A stretch of DNA of 64,000 bases from assembly GCF_026163565.1 (NCBI RefSeq), contig NZ_JAPDKN010000002.1, positions 124,001 through 188,000 on the forward strand. The letters are read 5' to 3'. Numbering within the stretch: the stretch's first letter is position 1; each line of letters starts with the position of its first letter. Of the stretch, positions 34,794 through 43,197 are shown one piece after another. This DNA is from Chryseobacterium sp. YIM B08800 (lineage in GTDB: Bacteria; Bacteroidota; Bacteroidia; Flavobacteriales; Weeksellaceae). Below the pieces are notes generated by a model. That model worked only from the letters and a program-made list of their open reading frames with translations, searched no databases and had not been told where the DNA came from. Position numbers and translations under genes: made by a program.

Positions 34794-36656
34794 TTAACGT
34801 CCTAAATAGACTAATAAAACATTGATATCAGCTGGCGAAACACCACTTATTCTTCCTGCTTGAGCAACTGTTTTTGGTCTTACGTTATTCATTTTTTGTT
34901 TAGCCTCTGCAGATAAACTTGAGATTTTTAAATAATCAAAATCTTCAGGAATCTTTACATTTTCTAAACGATTAAGCTTTGCAACGTTCTCTTTTTCCTT
35001 TTCAATATAGCCTTTATACTTAATATTTACTTCAGCCTGCTCCCTTACTTCATCATCATATTGAGAAGAAACTTCTTTTATTGCATCAATTTCTTCTAAT
35101 TTTTCTAAAGTAATATTTGGTCTAGTAAGGAATTGTGAAGCTCTGTAAGCCTGATCTACAGGATTACTTTCAATGCTTTCAAGAATAGGATTAATGATTC
35201 CTGGCTTTAAAGAAGTTTCTCGTAAAAAGGCTTCAAGTTCCTGACTTTTAGTGATTTTCTCTTCAACTCTTTTTAATCTTTCTTCTTTTGCTAAACCTAA
35301 TTGATATGCTTTTTCAGTTAGTCTGATATCTGCATTATCTTGTCTTAAAAGAAGTCTGTATTCAGCTCTGGAAGTAAACATTCTATAAGGTTCTTCAGTA
35401 CCTTTTGTTATTAAATCGTCAATTAAAACCCCGATATAAGCCTCATCTCTGTTAAGGATAAATTCTTCTTTTTCGTGAACTTTATTGTGTGCATTGATAC
35501 CCGCCATCAAACCTTGTCCTGCTGCTTCTTCATAACCGGTTGTACCGTTGATTTGACCTGCAAAGTATAAATTATCTACTAATTTTGTTTCTAAAGTATG
35601 CTTTAACTGAGTAGGGGGGAAGTAGTCATATTCAATAGCATAGCCAGGTCTGAATACTTTTACATTCTCAAATCCTGGAATTTGTTTCATTGCTTTAATC
35701 TGTATATCTTCCGGAAGAGATGAACTAAAACCGTTGACATAGATTTCTACAGTCTTCCAACCTTCTGGTTCTACAAATAACTGATGTCTTGTTCTTTCTG
35801 CAAAACGGTTAATTTTATCTTCAATACTCGGGCAATATCTTGGACCTAAACTTTGAATTGTACCGTTGAACATTGGGCTTCTATCAAATCCTTCACGTAA
35901 AATATCGTGTACTGCCTCATTTGTATAAACAATGTGACAGCTTAATTGTTTGGTTAACTTCGGTGTATCTAAATAACTGAATTTCTGAGGATTTTGATCT
36001 CCTTTTTGTTCTTCCATTTTAGAATAATCAAGGCTTCTTCCATCTACTCTCGGTGGAGTACCAGTCTTCATTCTCCCAGCTTCAAAACCTAATGAAGAAA
36101 GTTGTTCTGTGATACCAAAAGCTCTTGGTTCACCCATTCTTCCGCCACCCAATTGCTTGTCACCAACATGGATTAATCCATTAAGGAAAGTTCCATTGGT
36201 TAAAACAACAGATTTAGATCTTATTTCAATTCCTAATGAAGTGACAACACCAACTGCTTTGTTATTCTCGATAATTAAGCTTTTTACCATATCCTGAAAA
36301 AAATCAAGATTAGGAGTGTTTTCTAATGCCAAACGCCATTCTTCCGCGAAAAGCATTCTGTCATTCTGTGTTCTTGGAGACCACATTGCAGGACCTTTTG
36401 AAAGATTAAGCATCTTGAATTGAATCGCAGATTTATCTGCAATAATCCCTGAATATCCTCCCATCGCATCGATTTCTCTTACGATTTGTCCTTTGGCAAT
36501 TCCACCCATTGCCGGGTTGCAGCTCATTTGCCCAATGGTCTGCATATTCATAGTAACCAATAAAGTTTTTGAACCTAAATTGGCAGCAGCGGCAGCAGCT
36601 TCACAACCTGCATGACCTGCACCTACTACGATTACATCATATATTTCTGAAATCAT
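34794..36656 (-). CDS. mnmG: tRNA uridine-5-carboxymethylaminomethyl modification enzyme MnmG (GidA)
   Basis: This 620-aa FAD enzyme starts with VIVVGAGHAGCEAAAAAA (dinucleotide-binding motif). It has MNMQTIGQMSCNPAMGG, GFDRSPMFNGTIQSLGPRYCPSIEDK and a C-terminal helical domain binding tRNA. With MnmE it forms the cmnm5U34 wobble modification. It is flanked by two parS sites, which fits the gidA-near-origin arrangement known in other bacteria. Confidence 0.98.
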   Translation of the reverse strand: MISEIYDVIVVGAGHAGCEAAAAAANLGSKTLLVTMNMQTIGQMSCNPAMGGIAKGQIVREIDAMGGYSGIIADKSAIQFKMLNLSKGPAMWSPRTQNDRMLFAEEWRLALENTPNLDFFQDMVKSLIIENNKAVGVVTSLGIEIRSKSVVLTNGTFLNGLIHVGDKQLGGGRMGEPRAFGITEQLSSLGFEAGRMKTGTPPRVDGRSLDYSKMEEQKGDQNPQKFSYLDTPKLTKQLSCHIVYTNEAVHDILREGFDRSPMFNGTIQSLGPRYCPSIEDKINRFAERTRHQLFVEPEGWKTVEIYVNGFSSSLPEDIQIKAMKQIPGFENVKVFRPGYAIEYDYFPPTQLKHTLETKLVDNLYFAGQINGTTGYEEAAGQGLMAGINAHNKVHEKEEFILNRDEAYIGVLIDDLITKGTEEPYRMFTSRAEYRLLLRQDNADIRLTEKAYQLGLAKEERLKRVEEKITKSQELEAFLRETSLKPGIINPILESIESNPVDQAYRASQFLTRPNITLEKLEEIDAIKEVSSQYDDEVREQAEVNIKYKGYIEKEKENVAKLNRLENVKIPEDFDYLKISSLSAEAKQKMNNVRPKTVAQAGRISGVSPADINVLLVYLGR

Positions 36657-36700
36657 TTTTTATTGCTTGTTTTAAGCTTCTAATTTTAATCTTTTGTCTA

Positions 36701-36720
36701 AATGTTTCACGTGAAACATT
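36701..36720. promoter_or_regulatory. parS site 2 (ParB binding)
   Basis: TGTTTCACGTGAAACA (36703-36718), with the same AAT/ATT flanks giving a 20-bp palindrome, 45 bp upstream of the mnmG start. Identical in its 20-bp core to site 1. Confidence 0.9.
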
Positions 36721-36729
36721 ATTTAAATT

Positions 36730-36845
36730 TACAAGCTATAATCGCTTGTAGTGTGCTTTATTTCGCCCCGATCGTAGCATTTGTCTGAGCTCATTTTCTT
36801 TTAAAAAAGAAAATAGCGAGTGCGGAGAGCGGGAATAAGCTCTAA
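36730..36845. other. Structured intergenic element between ybeY and mnmG
   Basis: This stretch has TACAAGC-TATAATC-GCTTGTA (36730-36750), then a longer imperfect palindrome around ATTTTCTTTT/AAAAGAAAAT (36793-36814) flanked by GC-rich arms that partly pair (GCTTTATTTCGCCCCG vs CGGGAATAAGC). It starts 6 bp past the ybeY stop on the minus strand, so it could be a terminator or a small structured RNA. A match to a flavobacterial RNA family such as Flavo-1 should be tested; I cannot claim it. Confidence 0.4.
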
Positions 36846-36851
36846 AAAGAT

Positions 36852-37259
36852 TTAATTATACTTTGCGATATAAAAATCTTCTTTATTTCGCATTAACTGT
36901 TCTTCTTCTTCAGTTTTATCTTTATATCCGCAAAGATGAAGAATACCATGAGCCAAGACTCTTCTAAGTTCTTCTTCATAATTTTTGGATAGGGTAGAAG
37001 CGTTGTCTGAAATGCGCTGCAAAGATACGAAAATCTCTCCGCTTATTGTTTTACCTTTTACATAGTCGAAAGTAATGATATCTGTATAGTAATCGTGCTG
37101 TAAATAATCTTGGTTTACTTTCAATAAATATTCGTCGTCGCAGAAAATATAATTTATTTCGCCAAGCTTTTTTCCTTCTGAAAGAATGATGTCTTTCAAC
37201 CAAGTTGTGTATTCTGTATTTACCGATTCGGGTAAATTTTCGTAAAAGAATTGTATCAT
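36852..37259 (-). CDS. ybeY: Endoribonuclease YbeY (16S rRNA maturation)
   Basis: This 135-aa protein has the YbeY metal motif HGILHLCGYKD near the C-terminus. In E. coli the third ligand is His (HGxLHLxGYDH), while here that position is Asp, so the zinc site is partly altered; I have not shown whether this is common in the group. It is the last gene of the murF-alr operon, 4 bp after the patatin gene. Confidence 0.92.
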   Translation of the reverse strand: MIQFFYENLPESVNTEYTTWLKDIILSEGKKLGEINYIFCDDEYLLKVNQDYLQHDYYTDIITFDYVKGKTISGEIFVSLQRISDNASTLSKNYEEELRRVLAHGILHLCGYKDKTEEEEQLMRNKEDFYIAKYN

Positions 37260-37263
37260 TTTT

Positions 37264-39420
37264 TTAAAACCAGTGCCCTAAAATAACACTGAATATGCCT
37301 TTTTGATTATTTTTTAGTGAATGACTGAAATTCAGTTTTATTTGTCCAAACGGAGATTTATAGCCTAGAGTAGCACCAACAGAGCTATAATTAACTTTTA
37401 CAGCGTCTTCAAAGCTTATGTCGTCTGAAAGATTGGCGAAAGAAAAATTTCCGCTCAAAAATAAATTTTTATAAAATTTGAACTGAAGATCATTTGAAAT
37501 TAAAACTACATTATTTGTATTAAGCTGTGCAAAATAAAAACCTGAAAAGTTTTTGAAATTGACAATATTCTGTTCAAATATTCCTCCCAATCTGTACTGA
37601 TAATACTCAGGTAAATTTTCGCCGATGGTAATTCCGCCATACAGATTAAGATGATAACTAAGCTGTTTTGTAATTGGAAGATTAACTCTCACATCGGCTT
37701 TCACCTGAATTAATCTTTTTTCAACTTCAGATTTCATTAAGTCGATTACTTTTCCTTCTGCATTAAGATAGAATCCTTTAGTAGGAAAATCGCGATCGTT
37801 TTGGGTATCGCTTTTCAGGAATACATAAGGATTTAAGAAACGGTTGTAGCGCTTATTTAAACCGTTTATTTCTGCTTCAAAATAGTCATGGCTAATTCCG
37901 GCTCCTATTGCGAATTTATCTCTCCAAACAGACTGTATGTAAGCTTCGTTGCGGAGCCATTCCCATTTATCTGCATTAATGTTTGAGCTATTCTTTAAAT
38001 CGAAGCTCATCCCTGAAGAGTAAATACCAAAGCCAGGAATATATCCGTTATCTATAAAATAGTTTAAGTAATATCTGGGTTTATCACCAACAACCACATC
38101 TAAAGAAAGATTTGAATTTTTGAATAAAAGTCTTTTAGCTGAATAATTTAATAGAAGTCCTGTTTTGAAAATTTCATCGTAATGAAGTCCGACTTTCAGA
38201 AAATGACGAGCTTCATCTTCAGTTACATATAATTTTAGATAATTTATATTGTTTTCTGTGATGATATCATAATTAATAAAACGGTAATTATTGGTAGCAA
38301 CCAATTTGTCTAAACCTTTATTGATACTGCCATAAGTTTGCAAAGAGGGAAGGCGAAGACCCATTTTCCCGAGAACGTAGTTATTGCCGTAAATTTTGCC
38401 TCCTTCTATTGAAATGCTGTCAATCTTATATACATTAGAATATATTGGATTTATTGGCTGTCTAAGGCGGTCAAATTCACGTTTTGGTAATTGATCTAAT
38501 ATTGCAGCATATTTTAAACCTTCTACATATCCGCTATCGAGAATTTTTTTCTTGTCATCGTAGCTTGTAGCGGTCATTCCGGTAAGATTTGGCTTGATGT
38601 TGATATCGGTATGTTTATACTGCCTTCTTGTATCTTTTTGAATGCCGAAATCGATGACCTGATTAAGAATTGAAATAATATTATTTAAATCTTCTCTTTT
38701 AGATAAATCCTGATTTAAATCTACCCCAATTACAATGTCAATTCCTTTATCTTTTAATGGTTTTGAAGGATAGTTTACGGTCATTGCGCCGTCAATATAA
38801 ATGCTGTCGCCAATTTTTACAGGATCCATTAAAGAAGGAAACGCAGAACTTGCCATAATAGACTGTACTAAATCTCCGCTTTCAAAAATTTTCATATTTC
38901 CACTTTCTAGATTCGTGGCAACACACATAAATGGAATAGGAAGTTTTGAGAAATCATTAACGTTGGAAACGTTTTTAAATAATTCTTTTAAAAGATAAAC
39001 ATTCTTCTGCCCCGAACTGATCGAAGAGGGAAGGGTTATCTTTCCGTTTTTTAAAGGAATAGAGAAAAGATATTTATCGACAGATTTATTGAAAAATGAA
39101 CTTTCTTTTCTTGATTTTGGATCTCTGATTAATGAATAGAAATCTGTATCCATCACAATTTTTTCAATTTCCTTTCCCGAATATCCTGAAGCGTACAAAC
39201 CTCCTACAATTGCACCCATACTTGTGCCGGAAATATAATCTACTTTTACCCCTAAAGAATCGAGTACTTTAAGAACTCCTACGTGAGAAAAACCTTTAGC
39301 TCCACCACCTGCAAGTGAAAGTCCGATTTTTGGATTTTTAGGAATCACCAAATCTTTCTTTACCTGAGACTGTATCAAAAGTAGCTGAAATACAAACAGC
39401 AAAGTCAGGAATTTTCTCAT
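37264..39420 (-). CDS. Patatin-like phospholipase with C-terminal outer-membrane barrel
   Basis: This 718-aa protein has a signal peptide (MRKFLTLLFVFQLLLIQSQ) and a patatin domain (about 30-300): oxyanion GGGAKGFSH, nucleophile in GTSMGAIVGG, and the catalytic Asp in DGAMTVNYPSK. A POTRA-like segment follows (about 310-385), then a 16-strand BamA-like beta barrel to the C-terminus (ends in FSVILGHWF). The architecture resembles the Pseudomonas PlpD/type Vd group. It should be an outer-membrane phospholipase exposed to the periplasm or surface. It is 2 bp from murF-alr and 4 bp from ybeY. Confidence 0.9.
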   Translation of the reverse strand: MRKFLTLLFVFQLLLIQSQVKKDLVIPKNPKIGLSLAGGGAKGFSHVGVLKVLDSLGVKVDYISGTSMGAIVGGLYASGYSGKEIEKIVMDTDFYSLIRDPKSRKESSFFNKSVDKYLFSIPLKNGKITLPSSISSGQKNVYLLKELFKNVSNVNDFSKLPIPFMCVATNLESGNMKIFESGDLVQSIMASSAFPSLMDPVKIGDSIYIDGAMTVNYPSKPLKDKGIDIVIGVDLNQDLSKREDLNNIISILNQVIDFGIQKDTRRQYKHTDINIKPNLTGMTATSYDDKKKILDSGYVEGLKYAAILDQLPKREFDRLRQPINPIYSNVYKIDSISIEGGKIYGNNYVLGKMGLRLPSLQTYGSINKGLDKLVATNNYRFINYDIITENNINYLKLYVTEDEARHFLKVGLHYDEIFKTGLLLNYSAKRLLFKNSNLSLDVVVGDKPRYYLNYFIDNGYIPGFGIYSSGMSFDLKNSSNINADKWEWLRNEAYIQSVWRDKFAIGAGISHDYFEAEINGLNKRYNRFLNPYVFLKSDTQNDRDFPTKGFYLNAEGKVIDLMKSEVEKRLIQVKADVRVNLPITKQLSYHLNLYGGITIGENLPEYYQYRLGGIFEQNIVNFKNFSGFYFAQLNTNNVVLISNDLQFKFYKNLFLSGNFSFANLSDDISFEDAVKVNYSSVGATLGYKSPFGQIKLNFSHSLKNNQKGIFSVILGHWF

Positions 39421-39422
39421 AG

Positions 39423-41870
39423 TTAATCTTTTACATAAATCCGTTTTACACGAGGTGAAATGGAGGTTAATACTTCATAAGTTATGGTTTTGCAGTATTC
39501 TGCGAATTCTTTTAGGCTTGGTTTTGCATTGAAAACAGTCACCGTATCGCCTTCTTTTACATTGGGAATATGATCGACATTAATCATCATCATATCCATA
39601 CAAATGCTTCCAACAATTGGTGCCAAAGTTTTATTAACACCCACATTTCCGATTTGGTTTCCAATGAGTCTTGGAATTCCGTCTGCATAACCAACAGGAA
39701 TTGTGGCAATTTTTGTCGCTTGATTCGGTTTAAATCTTCTGCTATATCCTACAGATTCTCCGTTTTCTACTAAGGAAATTTGTGAAATTACAGTTTTAAA
39801 ACTTACTACAGATTGTAACTGTTTTTGTATTTCACTATTTGGTGATTCTCCGAGCATTCCTATTCCAATTCTCACCATGTCATATTGATGATTGGTGTAG
39901 TTTGTAATTCCAGAAGAATTTAAAATATGTCGAATAGGAGTGTAGCCCAATTTTTCAATTAAATAGCTTGAATTTTTCTCAAAAGTTTCCAGCTGTTTTA
40001 AAGTAAATTCTTTCTCGGTTGGCATATCGGAAGACGAAAGATGGCTAAAAATACTTTGAACTTTTAGATTGGTTTTATTTAAAATCTGGCTCAAATGATC
40101 CAATTCAAATTCTTTAAAACCAAGACGGTGCATTCCTGTCTCAAGCTTAATGTGAATAGGATAATTTTTGTCGTATCCTGATTTTTGAATGGCTTCATAA
40201 AATAATTCTAGAACGCGGAAACTGTAAATTTCTGGCTCTAAATTATACTGAATCACCGTGTCATAACTATGTTGTTCAGGATTCATGACAACAATAGGAA
40301 CGGTAATTCCTTTTTTTCGAAGTTCAACTCCTTCGTCAACGAAAGCAACTCCTAAATAATCAATATGATGGTGCTGTAAAAATTCTGAAATTTCGTAACT
40401 TCCTAAACCGTAAGCATTTGCTTTTACCATTGCCATCATTTTTGTGGTTGGTTTAAGTAAAGATTTATGATAATTAATGTTGTGCAGAAGTGCATTTAAA
40501 TTGATTTCTAAAACCGTATCATGCTTTCTAAGCTCTAACAAATCTTTTACTTTCTCAATTTCAAATTTTCTAGCTCCTTTAAGTAAAATAATCTGATTTT
40601 CAATTTCTGTAAGATGTTTACTGTCAAATAATTCCTGAGTATTAATGAAAGTATGGGTTTTAGCTTTAAATAAATCACTAAATTTTGATATTTCATCACC
40701 AATTAAGAAAACAGAATCAAATTTTTGTTCATTAACCAATTCCGAAACTTCTTCATACAGCTCTTTTGAATTGGAATTAACACCGACAATATCGGTCAAC
40801 ACCAAGGATTTTTTCGGTTTTTTGTATTCATTTAAAAACTGAAGAGCGGTTTTAAGAGAATCTAAATCAAGATTAAAAGAGTCATTAATGACGATGTTGT
40901 TTTTTTGTCCTTCGATCGCTTCGAGTCTCATTTCAACAGCCTTTAAAGCGTTGATTTTTTCGACGATATTTTGATTTTCAATACCTAATTCTTTCAAGAC
41001 CGTAATCAGCGCTAAAACATTCGTTAAAGTCGCTTCATCTCTTTGATGAACTGGGAAGGATATTTCTTCACCAAAATAGTGTACAACAAACTGCTCGTCT
41101 TTTGAAGTATTATTTTTAAAGTAAACTTGGTTAGCATCTGAAAGTCCATAAGAAATTAATTTTTTACTTGAATATAAATCATTTAATTTTTTATCAACCA
41201 GAGTATTATCGCCGTTGTAAATAATCACTTCAGAATCTTTGAAAAGCTGTATTTTTTCATCGATCAAATCTTCTTCAGATTCGAAATTAGCGAGATGTGC
41301 CGTTCCAATATGGGTCAATAAACCAATTTGTGGCTGGAAGATATTTTCCAGCTTTTTCATTTCATTAGGCTTAGAAATTCCGACTTCAAAAATTCCCAGT
41401 TTATGGCTGTCATTTATTTGAAGCAAAGAAAGTGGAAGTCCGATTTGTGAATTAAAACTTTTTGGGCTTTTCACCGTTGGAAACTCATTCCAAAGACATT
41501 GATATAGCCATTCTTTTAAAATAGTTTTTCCATTACTCCCAGTAATTCCGATGGATTTTATTTGAGAATTTTCGAAATGAAATTTGGCTAATTTTTGAAG
41601 AAATTCCACAGAATTTTCTACAATAATCCAGGTTATATTTTCAAACTGAGAATAATGATGTTCAGAAATAATGACATTGATTCCTCTATCAATAGCAGAT
41701 TCAATAAATTTTTCGCCAGAATTTTTAGAAGTATTTATGGCAATAAACGCAGTATTTTTAGTAGAGTAAATAATTCTGCTATCAAAAGCAATGTTTTTGA
41801 TTATTAATTCTCCGTTTCCAATAATCTTAGAATTGGTGATATCTGCGATTTGATGTATAGTGTAGTTCAT
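39423..41870 (-). CDS. murF-alr: Bifunctional UDP-MurNAc-tripeptide:D-Ala-D-Ala ligase / alanine racemase
   Basis: This 815-aa fusion has an N-terminal MurF part (about 1-440) with the ATP motif GITGSNGKTILKEW near residue 110, and a C-terminal PLP alanine racemase (about 455-815). The PLP lysine is in MMAMVKANAYGLGSYE, and the second base region includes RIGIGMLGE. Alr makes D-Ala and MurF adds D-Ala-D-Ala to the tripeptide, so the fusion joins supply and use. Such fusions are known in Bacteroidota. The toxin stop lies only 3 bp upstream and the patatin start 2 bp downstream. Confidence 0.96.
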   Translation of the reverse strand: MNYTIHQIADITNSKIIGNGELIIKNIAFDSRIIYSTKNTAFIAINTSKNSGEKFIESAIDRGINVIISEHHYSQFENITWIIVENSVEFLQKLAKFHFENSQIKSIGITGSNGKTILKEWLYQCLWNEFPTVKSPKSFNSQIGLPLSLLQINDSHKLGIFEVGISKPNEMKKLENIFQPQIGLLTHIGTAHLANFESEEDLIDEKIQLFKDSEVIIYNGDNTLVDKKLNDLYSSKKLISYGLSDANQVYFKNNTSKDEQFVVHYFGEEISFPVHQRDEATLTNVLALITVLKELGIENQNIVEKINALKAVEMRLEAIEGQKNNIVINDSFNLDLDSLKTALQFLNEYKKPKKSLVLTDIVGVNSNSKELYEEVSELVNEQKFDSVFLIGDEISKFSDLFKAKTHTFINTQELFDSKHLTEIENQIILLKGARKFEIEKVKDLLELRKHDTVLEINLNALLHNINYHKSLLKPTTKMMAMVKANAYGLGSYEISEFLQHHHIDYLGVAFVDEGVELRKKGITVPIVVMNPEQHSYDTVIQYNLEPEIYSFRVLELFYEAIQKSGYDKNYPIHIKLETGMHRLGFKEFELDHLSQILNKTNLKVQSIFSHLSSSDMPTEKEFTLKQLETFEKNSSYLIEKLGYTPIRHILNSSGITNYTNHQYDMVRIGIGMLGESPNSEIQKQLQSVVSFKTVISQISLVENGESVGYSRRFKPNQATKIATIPVGYADGIPRLIGNQIGNVGVNKTLAPIVGSICMDMMMINVDHIPNVKEGDTVTVFNAKPSLKEFAEYCKTITYEVLTSISPRVKRIYVKD

Positions 41871-41873
41871 AAA

Positions 41874-42176
41874 CTACTTTTCTGTAATTAATTTATAGTT
41901 AGACTCCGGATTTTGGAAATTGTTAATCATATTTAAAAGATTTATTTGATTTCCGGAAATTTCATAGATAATAGAATTATGTTTAGTAATTAATACTTTG
42001 TGAAAATCAGTATCTTCATATTTTTGATGTTTCAAATGACCATTTTCAAGCAAAGAAATTTGTCTTTCTAAAATTTCATAAAAATCTTCTAAGACATCAA
42101 AACCCCAATTATCAATTAGAAAATCTTCAAGAATTTCTAAATCAGATTTGGCTCTATTTGTCCAAAAAATATTCAT
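41874..42176 (-). CDS. RelE/ParE-type toxin
   Basis: This 100-aa protein has the ParE/RelE pattern: MNIFWTNRAKSDLEILEDFL, the central DFYEILERQI helix, DFHKVLITKHNSIIYEI and a basic C-terminus. It should be an mRNA-cleaving or gyrase-targeting toxin; the subtype is not clear. ATG 42176 is preferred over an upstream alternative start at 42191. It overlaps the antitoxin by 23 bp and lies 3 bp from murF-alr. Confidence 0.82.
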   Translation of the reverse strand: MNIFWTNRAKSDLEILEDFLIDNWGFDVLEDFYEILERQISLLENGHLKHQKYEDTDFHKVLITKHNSIIYEISGNQINLLNMINNFQNPESNYKLITEK

Positions 42177-42492
42177 TTTTCTTTTTTGCAATTCTATCTC
42201 TTGCTTCTTTCATTACAAGGCTATGTTCGGTAATTTTTCCGTTTTTTACATCTTCTAAGCCTTCCTCAATAGCCTTTAAAATATGTTCTTTCGAAACCTT
42301 TTCAGGCTCAATAATCTCAGCAATTTTCAGCAATTCTTCAGGTAAGAATTTTTTCTCCTTCATTTTTCTAAAAAATGTGGGCTCAGAAATTCCTGTCTTT
42401 TCAATAATATATTTTATTTTGAAAGGAGAATTTTTCAGAATCTCATCTATAGAATTACTTATTTTTATGTAATTTTTAATTTCTAATATCAT
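42154..42492 (-). CDS. HTH antitoxin of the RelE/ParE pair
   Basis: This 112-aa protein has an N-terminal helix-turn-helix (about 25-60, YIIEKTGISEPTFFRKMKEKKFLPEELLKIAEII) and a C-terminal part (EGLEDVKNGKITEHSLVMKEARDRIAKK) that resembles toxin-binding tails of ParD/RelB-like antitoxins. It is upstream of the toxin with a 23-bp overlap, the standard order. It is probably an autorepressor, so it may control the whole murF-alr operon as well. Confidence 0.8.
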   Translation of the reverse strand: MILEIKNYIKISNSIDEILKNSPFKIKYIIEKTGISEPTFFRKMKEKKFLPEELLKIAEIIEPEKVSKEHILKAIEEGLEDVKNGKITEHSLVMKEARDRIAKKKNEYFLDK

Positions 42493-42546
42493 TTTTTGAT
42501 AGTTTTTACTATTAAAATTTAAACAAAATTAAAAATAAATTTGATA

Positions 42547-43137
42547 TTAAACTTCTTTTTTGTTTAAAACTTCATCTACAAAAACTCTTCGGCTTACTGC
42601 ATCGTAAGATTCTGTTTCTCCGAGTTCTACCAAGTTTTTTCCTTCAGAAGTTCTCATCGAATAATTGGCTAAATTTCCTGTTCTTCTGCAAATGGCGTGT
42701 ACTTTTGTAACATATTCGGCAGTAGCCATTAAATTTGGCATCGGTCCGAATGGTCGTCCCAGAAAATCCATATCCAAACCTGCAATTACTACCCGAATTC
42801 CGCTGTTTGCCAGCTGATTGGCAACTTCTACAATACTTTCATCAAAAAATTGTGCTTCATCAATTCCTACCACATCACAATTTGAGCCTAACAAAATAAT
42901 TTCGTTAGGATTTTCTACCGCAGTACTGCGAATCTTATTTTTGTTGTGCGAAACGACATCTTCATCAGAATATCTCGTATCGGTTTTAGGTTTAAAAATT
43001 TCCACATTTTGCCCCGCCATTTCAGCTCTTCTCAGCCTTCGGATCAACTCTTCGGTTTTTCCGGAAAACATTGAGCCACAAATAACTTCCATCCAACCGC
43101 TTTGTTTGGAATGATTAATTGTATTTTCTAAAAACAT
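42547..43137 (-). CDS. tdk: Thymidine kinase
   Basis: This 196-aa type II thymidine kinase has the P-loop GSMFSGKTEELIRRLRR, DEAQFF, and a lasso region HAICRRTGNLANYS. In E. coli-type enzymes the last part carries a Cys-x2-Cys pair; here only one cysteine is present (CRRT), so that zinc half-site may be reduced. It is 55 bp upstream of the antitoxin and divergent from the acidic repeat protein. Confidence 0.95.
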   Translation of the reverse strand: MFLENTINHSKQSGWMEVICGSMFSGKTEELIRRLRRAEMAGQNVEIFKPKTDTRYSDEDVVSHNKNKIRSTAVENPNEIILLGSNCDVVGIDEAQFFDESIVEVANQLANSGIRVVIAGLDMDFLGRPFGPMPNLMATAEYVTKVHAICRRTGNLANYSMRTSEGKNLVELGETESYDAVSRRVFVDEVLNKKEV

Positions 43138-43166
43138 TTGTTAAATTAGCCGTAATATTTTAACAT

Positions 43167-43174
43167 CAAAAGTA
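43167..43174 (-). promoter_or_regulatory. Bacteroidota -7 box upstream of tdk
   Basis: On the minus strand TACTTTTG (43174-43167) lies about 30 bp before the tdk ATG. No clear -33 TTG. Confidence 0.4.
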
Positions 43175-43197
43175 AGCAATTTTAATAAGAATCTACG

